Below are positions 1 through 7,572 of a DNA stretch of 64,000 nucleotides, piece by piece. The notes below the pieces were generated by a model. That model saw nothing but the letters and a program-made list of their open reading frames with translations, searched no databases and had not been told where the DNA came from. The stretch lies in assembly GCA_021730285.1 (NCBI GenBank), contig CP082962.1, forward strand, positions 1,054,001-1,118,000. The letters run 5' to 3'. Made by a program: the position numbers and the translations under genes. This DNA is from Desulfovibrio sp. JY. Lineage in GTDB: Bacteria; Desulfobacterota; Desulfovibrionia; Desulfovibrionales; Desulfovibrionaceae. Each line of letters opens with the position of its first letter. Position 1 is the stretch's first letter.

Positions 1-117
1 CGCCGCGCCCGACCCGACCGAGGCGGCCACCTGATGGCCCAGCCGCTTGAGCATGGCGCCGGTGGCCATGGCGGTTATGGCTTCATCTTCCACGATCATC
101 ACTCGCGCGGGCGTCAT
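1..117 (-). CDS. Response regulator receiver domain, N-terminal fragment
   Basis: Only the first 39 residues are in the window; the gene runs off the left edge. They read as the start of a CheY-like receiver domain: a hydrophobic first strand followed by the acidic patch (VMIVEDEAITA), then the amphipathic helix AMLKRLGHQV. In this family the paired acidic residues bind Mg2+ next to the phospho-acceptor Asp, which would lie outside the window. The ATG at 117 is preceded by a good Shine-Dalgarno (GGGAGG). The output domain and partner kinase cannot be seen. Confidence 0.8.
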   Translation of the reverse strand, partial: MTPARVMIVEDEAITAMATGAMLKRLGHQVAASVGSGAA

Positions 118-203
118 ACGGCCTCCCAGCGCCTTGTTCAGAAGGCGATTGTGTCCCCTAACTTCATGTGGCCGACGCCGCCTTTTGTCAATGCGGGAAG
201 GAC

Positions 204-236
204 GAAAAGAAGGCCCGCCGCTTTTGCGACGGGCCT
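204..236 (-). terminator. Rho-independent terminator of the Gly/His-rich gene
   Basis: Read on the minus strand, AGGCCCGTCGC and GCGGCGGGCCT form an 11-bp stem (one mismatch) around an AAAA loop, followed by a short T-containing tail. It lies 43 bases after the stop codon of the minus-strand gene ending at 279. Confidence 0.75.
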
Positions 237-278
237 TGCAGAGCTGTCTTGCCGACCACCAGGGCCGTCGGCACCGGC

Positions 279-584
279 TTAATACATGCCGCGACCGTTA
301 CCCATGCCCCAGCCGCCATGGCCGTTGGCGCCGTAGCGGTGGCCGTGCCCATTGGCGTCCCAGGCCCGGCCGTAGCCGTGGCCATAGCCGGCCATATGAC
401 GGCCGGACATGCCGTAGCCATGCCCCGGACCCATCGGGCCGTAGCCGTAGCCGCAGCCGACGGTGGTGGCGGCGGCCGGATTGGCATTGGCCGTGTTGGC
501 CGTAAAAGTCGTATTGTTGGCGGCAAAAGCGCTGGCGGCGGTAACGGCCAGGGCCAGGGTCAGCAATAAAATGATGCGCTTCAT
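279..584 (-). CDS. Small exported Gly/His/Tyr-rich protein
   Basis: The 101-residue product starts MKRIILLLTLALAVTAASAFA, a typical Sec signal peptide with probable cleavage after AFA. The mature part (about 80 residues) is a low-complexity chain of Gly, His, Tyr, Met and Asn in GYGYGPMGPGHGYGM-like units, with many His and Met residues. The ATG at 584 was chosen over upstream in-frame codons because it has an AAGGAGT site and begins the signal peptide. His/Met-rich exported proteins often bind metals such as Cu or Ni, but no family was recognised and that role is inference. It is a single-gene unit with its own terminator. Confidence 0.7.
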   Translation of the reverse strand: MKRIILLLTLALAVTAASAFAANNTTFTANTANANPAAATTVGCGYGYGPMGPGHGYGMSGRHMAGYGHGYGRAWDANGHGHRYGANGHGGWGMGNGRGMY

Positions 585-763
585 GATGATACTCCTTTGG
601 CCCCGGACAGATGTCCCGAAGACCGATTGTTGCTTCACCCGGCATAAAGCATCAGGCGTGCCAAAGAGAAAAGCGCATGAATACCGGCTTTCTACAGACC
701 GCGCAGCAACAGGGATGCACATTTTAAATACACCTGCGTATGCAATGCATACACCACACCGAA

Positions 764-794
764 CAAAAAAAGCCCGCCGCTTGCGCGACGGGCC
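764..794 (-). terminator. Rho-independent terminator of transaldolase
   Basis: On the minus strand a 9-bp stem (GCCCGTCGC / GCGGCGGGC, one mismatch, loop GCAA) is followed by an uninterrupted run of T. It sits about 30 bases beyond the transaldolase stop. The stem is nearly the same sequence as the terminator at 204-236. Confidence 0.85.
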
Positions 795-823
795 GTGTGT
801 CTGCGTACCGGGAAAAAGGGCGC

Positions 824-1696
824 TCAGGCGTCCATGTCGATCAGGGAATTCCAGTCCGCCGAAAACTTGGCCATACCCGAGTCCGTGAGGGGATGGGCGA
901 TGCTGTAGTCCTGCCAGTGGGCGTCCAGGTTCAGGGGCTCAAAGGGGATGGGGGCAAGCCCGGCCGGTTCGTAGACATAGGCCGGACCGGGAATGGGCAG
1001 GCCGGCCTCGGCCCAGTCCATGAGGATCTTGTAGGGCGCGGTGATGATGTCGCTGCCGACGGCCAGGGCGCACAGAAAATGCTCCATGGAACGGACGCTG
1101 GCCGTGAGCACTTCCACGTGGGCGTCGCCGGCCTCGTACATGCGCAGGATGTTCTTGATGAGGTCCATACCGTTTTCGCCGCGGTCGTCGAGACGGCCGA
1201 TAAAGGGCGAGAGGAAAACGGCCCCGCGCGCCGCCCCCTTTGTGGCGGCATACACCGCCGCGGCCTGGGCCTGGCTGAAGACCAGGGTCATGTTGACGCG
1301 CCGGCCCTCGCCGGTGAGCACGTTCGCCGCCTCCAGGCCGGCCGTGGTCGTCGGCAGCTTGATGTGGGCGTTGGGAATCCAGGTGTCGAACTCCCTCGCC
1401 TGCTCCAGCATGGCGGCAACCGGCGTCGTCTCGTCGGCGTAAACCTCGATGGACACCGATCCCTCGGGCAACAGTCCCGAAAGTTCCTGGCACAGTTCCT
1501 TGTAGAACTGATAAATGGCCGTGGCGCTGAACTTGTTGCCCTGGGTCTTGTGGGCCTGGGCTTCGGGGTTTTTGGCCAAAAGGCTCGGATTGGTGGTCTG
1601 GCCGTCGAGAAATCCCAGGGCTTTTACGACCTGCCGGGTTTCCTCGGGGTCGGCTCCGTCCAGAAAAATACGCGTTTTCAGGCTTTCAGGTCGCAT
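824..1696 (-). CDS. tal: Transaldolase
   Basis: The protein (290 residues from the ATG at 1696) is a transaldolase-family TIM barrel of the pentose phosphate pathway, which moves a dihydroxyacetone unit between sugar phosphates through a Schiff base. Visible family signatures are the N-terminal TTNPSLLAK motif (about residues 34-42), the active-site lysine motif IPNAHIKLPTT with K113, and the later AAAVYAATKGA and VGSDIITAPYKIL segments. An in-frame upstream extension to 1807 is Pro/Ser-rich and unlike the family, so the inner ATG is preferred although its ribosome site is weak. It is divergent from rpiA, another non-oxidative pentose phosphate gene. Confidence 0.9.
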   Translation of the reverse strand: MRPESLKTRIFLDGADPEETRQVVKALGFLDGQTTNPSLLAKNPEAQAHKTQGNKFSATAIYQFYKELCQELSGLLPEGSVSIEVYADETTPVAAMLEQAREFDTWIPNAHIKLPTTTAGLEAANVLTGEGRRVNMTLVFSQAQAAAVYAATKGAARGAVFLSPFIGRLDDRGENGMDLIKNILRMYEAGDAHVEVLTASVRSMEHFLCALAVGSDIITAPYKILMDWAEAGLPIPGPAYVYEPAGLAPIPFEPLNLDAHWQDYSIAHPLTDSGMAKFSADWNSLIDMDA

Positions 1697-1890
1697 GGTC
1701 GCCTCACAGCAGGGTTTTGACGGTTTACGCGATGCCGTCTCGGGAACGGCCGGCTCCGTTACGGGCTTCTCGGCTGAACTTAAACACCGTTTGCCGGAAA
1801 AAGGCAAACCGGGACGGGCCGATCAGCGCTTTTTCACCGCGGACACCACGCCGGGGTTTCGCCCGCGCAAAAAGATGGTATGCGTCGCGC

Positions 1891-2604
1891 ATGAATACGC
1901 CAAGCACCTTCAGTCCCGAGGATACGGCCGGCTTCAAGCGGGCCGCCGCGGCCCATGCCGCCGCCATGGTCGAACCGGGCATGGCCGTGGGTATGGGACA
2001 CGGCTCCACGGCCGTGGCCGCCGTCCCCTTTCTGGCCGAGCGTGCCGAGCGGGGCGAGTTGCCCGGCACGTTCTTCGTGCCGGCGGCCCATTTCATGGCC
2101 GAGGCCCTGCGCCGCGCCGGCCTGCCCGTGGCCGGCCTCGACGACGCCCCCATCCTCGATATCACCATCGACGGGGCCGACGAGATCGACCCGGTCGGCA
2201 ACTGCATCAAGGGCGGCGGCGGCGCGCTGCTCTACGAAAAAATCCTGGGGCAGGCGGCCCAGCGCCTCGTCATCGTGGCCGACGCGGGCAAGCTCTCGCC
2301 GCGCCTGTGCGCGCGCCACGCCCTGCCGGTGGAGATCACGCCCTTCGCCCTGGCCAGCGAACTGCGCTTCCTGCGCCGGATCGGCGGCAACCCGTCCCTG
2401 CGCCTGCGCCCGGACGGCGACCCCATGCGCACCGAACGCGGCAACGTCATCGCGGATTGCGCCTTCGATCCGCTGCAAGACCCGGCCGCCCTGGCGACAA
2501 GCCTCGACACCCGGGCCGGCGTGGCCGGACACGGCCTCTTCATCGACATGGTGTCGCTCATCGTGGTGGCCGGCCCCGACGGCGTCCAGGAACTCGCTGT
2601 GTGA
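1891..2604 (+). CDS. rpiA: Ribose-5-phosphate isomerase A
   Basis: The 237-residue protein interconverts ribose 5-phosphate and ribulose 5-phosphate in the cytoplasm. Family motifs are clear: GMGHGSTAVAAV (phosphate-binding loop, about residues 30-41), the catalytic DGADEIDP segment (about 91-98) and KGGGGALLYEKI (about 105-116). Length is normal for RpiA. The ATG at 1891 starts just before the conserved region; earlier in-frame codons would add an atypical basic tail. It forms a divergent pair with transaldolase. The hairpin that would end its transcript, starting near 2630, is split by an insertion sequence. Confidence 0.93.
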   Translation: MNTPSTFSPEDTAGFKRAAAAHAAAMVEPGMAVGMGHGSTAVAAVPFLAERAERGELPGTFFVPAAHFMAEALRRAGLPVAGLDDAPILDITIDGADEIDPVGNCIKGGGGALLYEKILGQAAQRLVIVADAGKLSPRLCARHALPVEITPFALASELRFLRRIGGNPSLRLRPDGDPMRTERGNVIADCAFDPLQDPAALATSLDTRAGVAGHGLFIDMVSLIVVAGPDGVQELAV

Positions 2605-2647
2605 GGATGGAGGAGAAGAGGAGAATGGAACCGGGGGGAAACTTTTT

Positions 2648-3680
2648 CCTGCTTACACACAATCATCAGCTAATTGTCAGCGGTCATTGTTTTGTGTATT
2701 TTCTGGGGGTTGGAGGCGCTGGATATGGCAAGAAACATTGTGCAATTCCAGAAGGGTATGAGCGAAGATGCGTTTGAGGCGCAATTCGGCACCGAGGAGA
2801 AATGCTGGGCACACCTCGTGCAATGGCGTTGGCCCGAAGGATTCGTTTGTCCAATTTGCGGCAGGGATAAGTACTCGCTGCTTATTGTTGGCAGGCGACG
2901 GCTCTTTCAGTGCTCACATTGCCGTACGCAGACTTCGGTGACCGCTGGCACAATCTTCGCTTCCACCAAAGTTCCCCTCAAGAAGTGGTTCCGCGCCATT
3001 TATCACCTCACTCAAAGCAAGGGCGGCATCTCCAGTGTCGAATTAGCCCGCAGACTTGGTGTCACGCAAACGACGGCCTGGAAAATGTCTCACAAGCTGA
3101 TGCAGGTCATGCTCGAACGTGAACACCAGCAACGTCTCACCGGCCGCGTAGAGATGGACGATGCTTACCTTGGCGGTAAACGACGTGGTGGGAAACGTGG
3201 ACGTGGTGCCCCAGGAAAAATTCCGTTTATTGCGGCAGTTGAAACGACAAAAAGTGGACAACCACACAAGATGAAGCTGTGCCGAGTCAAAGGTTTTCGG
3301 CGTAATGAGGTGCAGCGGGCATCTCAGAAAATCTTGCGTTCCGGGACATTGGTGGTGACGGACCGGTTGCCATGTTTTTCCGAGGTCCAGGCTGCGGGCT
3401 GTCGGCACGAACCCGTTCAAGACAGTGGCCGCAAGGCTGTGCAGGACTCAGTATTTAAGTGGGTCAACACCATGCTTGGCAATGTGAAGTCAGCATTATT
3501 GGGAACATATCGTGCCGTGAGAGGCAAACATGTGTCGCGCTATCTGGCCTCGTTCGGATATCGATTCAATCGCCGTTATGACTTGGCGACAATGCTCACG
3601 CGGTTGGCCTGGGTCTCCTTGCGGACGCCGCCCATGCCTTACAGACTGCTCAAACTGGCTGAGGATTGTGCGTAACCAGG
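2648..3680 (+). mobile_element. IS1595-like insertion sequence with terminal repeats and 8-bp duplication
   Basis: The element is 1,033 bp. Its ends are 28-bp imperfect inverted repeats (23 of 28 match): left 2648-2675 starting CCTGCTTACACACAATC, right 3653-3680 whose reverse complement starts CCTGGTTACGCACAATC. The flanks carry an identical 8-bp direct repeat, AACTTTTT, at 2640-2647 and 3681-3688; 8 bp is the usual target duplication of the IS1595 family. The single transposase gene runs into the right repeat. Removing the element and one copy of the duplication restores a host hairpin of the type seen at 14341 and 26815. Confidence 0.9.
2725..3675 (+). CDS. IS1595-family (ISXO2-like) transposase
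   Basis: The 316-residue protein has the two domains expected of this family. An N-terminal zinc ribbon (CPICGRDKYS and CSHCRTQTS, about residues 45-75) is followed by the conserved TVTAGTIF-like segment, here SVTAGTIFASTKVPL. A DDE-type catalytic core shows EMDDAYLGGKRRGG, LVVTDRLPCF and a third region around KWVNTMLGNVKS, consistent with the DD-N/E arrangement of the family. The ATG at 2725 has GGAGG upstream. Base composition is visibly less GC-rich than the neighbours, a sign of transfer. The stop codon lies inside the right inverted repeat, and the frame is intact, so the copy may be active. Confidence 0.92.
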   Translation: MARNIVQFQKGMSEDAFEAQFGTEEKCWAHLVQWRWPEGFVCPICGRDKYSLLIVGRRRLFQCSHCRTQTSVTAGTIFASTKVPLKKWFRAIYHLTQSKGGISSVELARRLGVTQTTAWKMSHKLMQVMLEREHQQRLTGRVEMDDAYLGGKRRGGKRGRGAPGKIPFIAAVETTKSGQPHKMKLCRVKGFRRNEVQRASQKILRSGTLVVTDRLPCFSEVQAAGCRHEPVQDSGRKAVQDSVFKWVNTMLGNVKSALLGTYRAVRGKHVSRYLASFGYRFNRRYDLATMLTRLAWVSLRTPPMPYRLLKLAEDCA

Positions 3681-3838
3681 AACTTTTTTGAAAAAAAGTT
3701 CCCCCCCGGACCCCCTTTCAAAAAACTTTTAACGGTTACGGCATGTTGCCATTGCTCCACCCATAACCGTTAAAAGTTTTGGGGAGGGGAGAGCGCGAGA
3801 GGGGAACCCTTTTTTCCAAAAAGGGTTCCCCTCTCGCA
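3681..3838. repeat. Composite intergenic hairpin block between convergent rpiA/IS and arsC
   Basis: Three stacked structures are visible. First is the right half of the IS-split hairpin (runs of A, then GTTCCCCCCCGGACCCCC). Second is a perfect 17-bp inverted repeat, AAAACTTTTAACGGTTA at 3722-3738 and its complement at 3764-3780. Third is a perfect 20-bp stem at 3795-3814 and 3818-3837 (GCGAGAGGGGAACCCTTTTT). The last is oriented to stop the minus-strand arsC transcript. Similar blocks recur at 34622, 39058, 43746 and 46357. Confidence 0.85.
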
Positions 3839-3863
3839 TCATCCCTTCTTCCCCTCTCCTCTC

Positions 3864-4286
3864 CTAAAATTCCTTCACCACAAACTCTCGAATAGCGTCG
3901 CGGACGCGGCGGTAGTGGTCGAGGGCCTCTTCTTCGGAGGCCGCGCCGGCGGCCAGGGCGGGCGGGTCATCGAAGCCGACGTGGCGCTTTTCCACGGTCC
4001 CGGGAAAGAAGGGGCAGGTGTCGTGGGCCGCGCCGCAGAGGGTGATCACGGCGTCGAAGGTCACGTCCGGCGCCAGGTCGGCGACCAGCTTGGACGTCTG
4101 GCCCGAGATGTCCACCCCGGCTTCGGCCATGACGGCCACAGCCCTGGGGTCGAGGCCGTGGCGCTCCACGCCGGCCGAGTACGGCGTGAGCACGTCGGCC
4201 TTGAGCGCCCGGGCGAAGCCCTCGGCCATCTGGCTGCGACAGGCGTTGCCGGTACACAGGAAAAGGATGTTTTTTTTCGTGCTCAC
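3864..4286 (-). CDS. arsC: Low-molecular-weight phosphatase-type arsenate reductase (second of two)
   Basis: The 140-residue protein has the LMW protein tyrosine phosphatase P-loop near its N-terminus, CTGNACRSQMAEG (Cys-X5-Arg), and the downstream Cys pair of thioredoxin-coupled ArsC enzymes in TLCGAAHDTCPFFPG. These Cys residues reduce arsenate to arsenite in the cytoplasm. The start is a GTG at 4286 that overlaps the TGA of the upstream arsC-like gene by 4 bases (GTGA) with GGAAGG before it, implying translational coupling. No arsR or arsenite pump gene is adjacent, so a general phosphatase role is not excluded. Confidence 0.85.
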   Translation of the reverse strand: MSTKKNILFLCTGNACRSQMAEGFARALKADVLTPYSAGVERHGLDPRAVAVMAEAGVDISGQTSKLVADLAPDVTFDAVITLCGAAHDTCPFFPGTVEKRHVGFDDPPALAAGAASEEEALDHYRRVRDAIREFVVKEF

Positions 4287-4753
4287 GCGCCCTTCCCCCC
4301 TTCCCAGGTATCCCCGGGGCGTCTGTTCCCCTCGGCCATTATCTGCCCGGCCAGGGAACGCATGCGCTCCCGAATGCTGTCGCGGATGGCGCGCACCGCG
4401 GCCAGCTTTTCCGTCTCCGAGCCCTCCACCGTGGCCGGGTCGGGAAACGGCAGGTGCAGCCGGTGGGTGACGCCCGGAAACACCGGGCACTGGCCTTCGA
4501 GGGATTCCTCGCACACCGTGACCACATAATCGAAGAGCAGGCCGTCGCGGTACAGGTCGAAGACCTTGCGCGTGCCTTTCCCGGACAGGTCGATCCCCTC
4601 CTCGGCCATGACCGTGACCACAAGGGGGTTGACGCTGGTGGGATCAAGGCCGGCGCTTGTCACCTCGGCCGCCTCGCCGCAAAATTTTTCAAGATACGCC
4701 TCGGCCATCTGGCTCCTGGCGCTGTTGTGCACGCAGATGAAAAGGACCCGCAT
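4283..4753 (-). CDS. arsC: Low-molecular-weight phosphatase-type arsenate reductase (first of two)
   Basis: The 156-residue protein opens MRVLFICVHNSARSQMAEAY, with the P-loop CVHNSARS typical of ArsC of the LMW-PTP fold, and carries the second Cys region TVCEESLEGQCPVFPG. It is about 15 residues longer than its downstream paralogue because of a charged C-terminal tail. A GGGAGG site precedes the ATG at 4753. The two paralogues overlap and form a small operon that ends in the hairpin block at 3795-3837. The pair differs enough in sequence to suggest an old duplication or separate origins rather than a recent copy. Confidence 0.87.
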   Translation of the reverse strand: MRVLFICVHNSARSQMAEAYLEKFCGEAAEVTSAGLDPTSVNPLVVTVMAEEGIDLSGKGTRKVFDLYRDGLLFDYVVTVCEESLEGQCPVFPGVTHRLHLPFPDPATVEGSETEKLAAVRAIRDSIRERMRSLAGQIMAEGNRRPGDTWEGGKGA

Positions 4754-4875
4754 GGTGATCGCCCTCCCGGGAAATAGCGTTGTCTCCTTCCCTAAAGAAG
4801 GCTGGTGACGATCCGGTGACGCGGGGCAATCCGGGCCGAACGGACGGACGCCGGCCGGCCCGGGTAGGGCGCGTA

Positions 4876-5337
4876 CTACTGCTGCAACGCCTTCTTGGCC
4901 GCGTCGTAGTCCTTGGTCAGCTTGTCCATGGCCGCGTCGAAGCTCGTCTTGACGTCCTTGGCGGCATCCTGTCCGGCCGCCTTGAGGGCGTCGAGCTTGG
5001 CCCCGGCGTCCGCCCGTTCGGCCTTGATCGCTTCCAGCTTCTTCTGGGCGTCGGCCTTGGCCTGGTCGGTCAGGGTCGCCGTCTTGGCCGAAAGCGCGTC
5101 GATCTCCTTGTCCATGGCCGCCAGCCGCGCCGCGGCGTCGGTGCGCAGCTTGTCCAGCTGATCCTTGGTGAAGGCGGCCGTGGTCGCGGCGGCCTTGGAC
5201 ACGTCGGTCTTGACGTCCTGGGCGGTTGGCGTGGCGGTTTTCTGTTCGGCCTTTTTCTCGTCGGACTTGCCGCATCCGGCCGCCAGCATCAGGACCAGGG
5301 CCAGGGGCAAAGCCAGGGTCGCCAGTATTCGCTGCAT
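4876..5337 (-). CDS. Lipoprotein with Ala/Lys/Asp-rich coiled coil
   Basis: The 153-residue product begins with a lipoprotein signal peptide ending in the lipobox LAAGC (Cys about residue 22), so it should be lipid-anchored in the cell envelope. The rest is almost free of aromatic residues and rich in Ala, Lys, Asp and Thr in heptad-like spacing (about residues 55-150), predicting long helices or a coiled coil, as in Lpp-like or apolipoprotein-like spacer proteins. AAGGAGG precedes the ATG. No enzyme motif is present. Function is unknown; structural or peptidoglycan-associated roles are guesses. Confidence 0.8.
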   Translation of the reverse strand: MQRILATLALPLALVLMLAAGCGKSDEKKAEQKTATPTAQDVKTDVSKAAATTAAFTKDQLDKLRTDAAARLAAMDKEIDALSAKTATLTDQAKADAQKKLEAIKAERADAGAKLDALKAAGQDAAKDVKTSFDAAMDKLTKDYDAAKKALQQ

Positions 5338-5484
5338 AGCATCCTCCTTGGGTTGCGTCCGTGCTCACGCACAGTTTGTCGCGAACGGTAGCATATCGTG
5401 GCCAGGGCGCAACCCGGGCGGGCACCTTGGGCGGCATCATTATATAAGGCGGCGTCGGCGGGTCGCTCTGGCCGTCCTGTGTCG

Positions 5485-5702
5485 TTTTATCCCCGCCTCA
5501 CCGTGTTGGGACATTTTTTATTATTCTATTAAAATAATTGTACTTTTCTAAAAAAACGCTTGTGCCTTTTGGGACAAGTCGCCCCATTGCTCGCCGCTGT
5601 GACCTTTTTACCCAATCGCCGTCGCGGGGTGGGACAACTTGTCCATAATGCGCCAACCCCCGGAAATGGTCGTTTTTTACCCATCGATTCCCCTCTGGGA
5701 CG
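5485..5702 (+). promoter_or_regulatory. Repeated TGGGAC motifs upstream of adh
   Basis: Four TGGGAC(A/G) motifs start at 5507, 5570, 5630 and 5696, spaced 63, 60 and 66 bases apart. Three are preceded by TTTTA(T/C)CC(C/A) at 5485, 5605 and 5674, giving units of about 22-25 bases. The third motif lies in an inverted repeat GGACAA-C-TTGTCC (5632-5644). The block sits in a 571-bp gene-free region about 100-300 bases before the sigma54-like promoter, where enhancer-binding proteins normally bind. The binding protein is not known. Confidence 0.5.
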
Positions 5703-5706
5703 CAAT

Positions 5707-5717
5707 GACACAGTGTC
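5707..5717. promoter_or_regulatory. Perfect palindrome GACACAGTGTC upstream of adh
   Basis: GACAC-A-GTGTC is an exact palindrome centred about 95 bases before the sigma54-like promoter at 5800. The aldehyde oxidoreductase operon also has TGTCA/TGACA half-sites at a similar distance before its sigma54-like promoter (20089-20126). It is a candidate activator site; the link to a regulator is inference. Confidence 0.4.
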
Positions 5718-5799
5718 GCGTGAGCCCCAGCCGGACAGGGCAGTCCCGTCCAATCCGCGGTCTATTTTTTATTATACTGAATTTATTCAATATTTAAAA

Positions 5800-5815
5800 T
5801 GGCCCAGGATTTGCT
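5800..5815 (+). promoter_or_regulatory. Sigma54-type -24/-12 promoter of adh
   Basis: TGGCCCAGGATTTGCT matches the TGGCACG-N4-TTGCW consensus with the invariant GG and GC exactly 12 bases apart. Transcription would start near 5827, leaving a leader of about 80 bases before the adh ATG. The surrounding sequence is strikingly AT-rich for this chromosome. Confidence 0.7.
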
Positions 5816-5908
5816 TATTAGGGGCAGCGTTTACCCAAAAGCCGCAAGGAAATCAGGTTTGGGGTCCGTTCGCAAAACCATAACCTTAACCCAAGTGAGG
5901 TTGGCACC

Positions 5909-7090
5909 ATGGCAGTTCGCGAGCAAGTTTACGGTTTCTTCATTCCCAGCGTGACCCTCATCGGCATCGGCGCCGCCAAACAGATCCCTGAGAAGATCAA
6001 GGCTCTGGGCGGTTCCAAGCCGCTTATCGTCACGGACAAGGGCGTGGTGAAAGTCGGCATCTGCAAGCAGATCACCGACCTGCTCGACGCCGCCGGCATG
6101 AAGTATCATGTCTACGACGAGACCATCCCCAACCCCACGGACAAGAACGTCCACGACGGCGTCGAAGTCTACAAGAAAGAGGGTTGCGACAGCCTCATCA
6201 CCCTGGGCGGCGGTTCCTCCCACGACTGCGGCAAGGGCATCGGCCTCGTCATCTCCAACGGCGGCAAGATCCACGACTACGAAGGCGTGGACAAGTCCTC
6301 CAAGCCCTTCATGCCGTATCTGGCCGTCAACACCACGGCCGGCACCGCCTCTGAAATGACCCGTTTCTGCATCATCACCGACCTGTCCCGCCACGTGAAG
6401 ATGGCCATCGTGGACTGGCGCGTGACCCCGCACATCGCCATCGACGACCCGGTCCTCATGGTCGGCATGCCCCCGGCGCTGACCGCCGCCACCGGCATGG
6501 ACGCCCTGACCCACGCCGTCGAGGCCTTCGTGTCCACCATCGCCAACCCGATGACCGACGCCTGCGCCATCGAAGCCATCAAGCTGATCTTCAAGTACCT
6601 GCGCAAGGCCGTGGCCAACGGTCAGGACATGGAAGCCCGCGAAGGCATGTGCTTCGCCGAGTACCTGGCCGGTATGGCGTTCAACAACGCCTCCCTCGGT
6701 CACGTCCACGCCATGGCCCACCAACTGGGCGGCTTCTACGACCTGCCGCACGGCGAATGCAACGCCATCCTCCTGCCCCATGTCGAGAGCTTCAACCTGA
6801 TCGCCAAGGTCGAGAAGTTCGCCGAAATGGCCAAGATCATGGGCGAGAACATCGAAGGCATGGCCCCGCGCGATGCCGCCGAACTGGCGCTCAAGGCCAT
6901 CCGTCAGCTGTCCGCCGACGTCGGCATCCCGACCGGCCTGATCGAGCTCGGCAAGCGTTATGGCAAGGAAGTCAAGGCCTCCGACATCCCGACCATGACC
7001 GGCAACGCCCAGAAGGACGCCTGCGGTCTGACCAACCCGCGCTGCCCGACCGACAAGGACGTGACCGCCATCTACACGGCCGCCCTGTAA
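5909..7090 (+). CDS. adh: Iron-containing (group III) alcohol dehydrogenase
   Basis: The 393-residue cytoplasmic enzyme oxidises primary alcohols such as ethanol with NAD(P). It shows the NAD-binding ITLGGGSSHDCGKG motif (about residues 95-108), the NTTAGTASEMTRF segment, and the metal-binding region with His residues in HVHAMAHQLGGFYDLPHGECNA (given in part: His at about 267, 271 and 281) plus the Asp of the IAIDDP segment. Length is normal for the family. Codon use is highly biased toward C-ending codons, suggesting strong expression. It is a single gene between a sigma54-like promoter and a strong hairpin, next to the hdr-flx operon, the arrangement reported in D. vulgaris for ethanol metabolism. 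Confidence 0.93.
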   Translation: MAVREQVYGFFIPSVTLIGIGAAKQIPEKIKALGGSKPLIVTDKGVVKVGICKQITDLLDAAGMKYHVYDETIPNPTDKNVHDGVEVYKKEGCDSLITLGGGSSHDCGKGIGLVISNGGKIHDYEGVDKSSKPFMPYLAVNTTAGTASEMTRFCIITDLSRHVKMAIVDWRVTPHIAIDDPVLMVGMPPALTAATGMDALTHAVEAFVSTIANPMTDACAIEAIKLIFKYLRKAVANGQDMEAREGMCFAEYLAGMAFNNASLGHVHAMAHQLGGFYDLPHGECNAILLPHVESFNLIAKVEKFAEMAKIMGENIEGMAPRDAAELALKAIRQLSADVGIPTGLIELGKRYGKEVKASDIPTMTGNAQKDACGLTNPRCPTDKDVTAIYTAAL

Positions 7091-7108
7091 TCACGGGACC
7101 AACGTGTC

Positions 7109-7134
7109 AAAGGGGGCCTTCGGGCCCCCTTTGA
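7109..7134 (+). terminator. Hairpin terminator after adh
   Basis: A perfect 11-bp stem (CAAAGGGGGCC / GGCCCCCTTTG) with a TTCG tetraloop starts 18 bases after the adh stop. There is no T run, so it may act as a 3-prime stabilising stem or a weak terminator. Confidence 0.7.
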
Positions 7135-7513
7135 GCATCAGGACCATTGGGGGGCTGTGCCCTCCGACCGCCAGCCGCCATCGGGGGCGTTGGCAGACGC
7201 CTCCGATAGCGGTCTTTCACCTGCCTCCGTCCTTGACGCCGCGATGCCAAGCGGGTGGAAACGGACGTGTTTTTCGACCGATGCAAATCGGATGCAGACC
7301 CGAAACGCGTCCTGAATGAGTCTTTTTTTTACACATTTGTTCCTCTGTGATACAACGAAACGCCGAAACGAATTGGATATCAACTAAGTATCTATTTGAA
7401 ATTATTAATTCTTAATCCTCCAGGCGCGACACCCGGTCCGGGGTGGCAAAGCAGAGACCGCCATGCTATCCACACCGGACTGCGGTCGTCGTGTCCGCCG
7501 CTACCAGGGCCTT
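7135..7513. other. Gene-free leader region before hdrC
   Basis: No credible gene is seen. The first half is GC-rich; the middle (about 7320-7425) is AT-rich with a run of T at 7322-7330, which is where a promoter would be expected. The only promoter match supported is the weak sigma54-like site directly downstream. Confidence 0.5.
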
Positions 7514-7529
7514 GGGCGAACCGCTTGCG
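7514..7529 (+). promoter_or_regulatory. Candidate sigma54-type promoter of the hdr-flx operon
   Basis: GGGCGAACCGCTTGCG has the GG and GC elements 12 bases apart and a full TTGC box, but only a partial match in the -24 box. Transcription would start near 7540, about 30 bases before hdrC. It is weaker than the adh and moeA-like promoters. Confidence 0.35.
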
Positions 7530-7572
7530 ATAGATCCGTTTCTTTCACGTCAACCGGATAGGATTGGATTGT

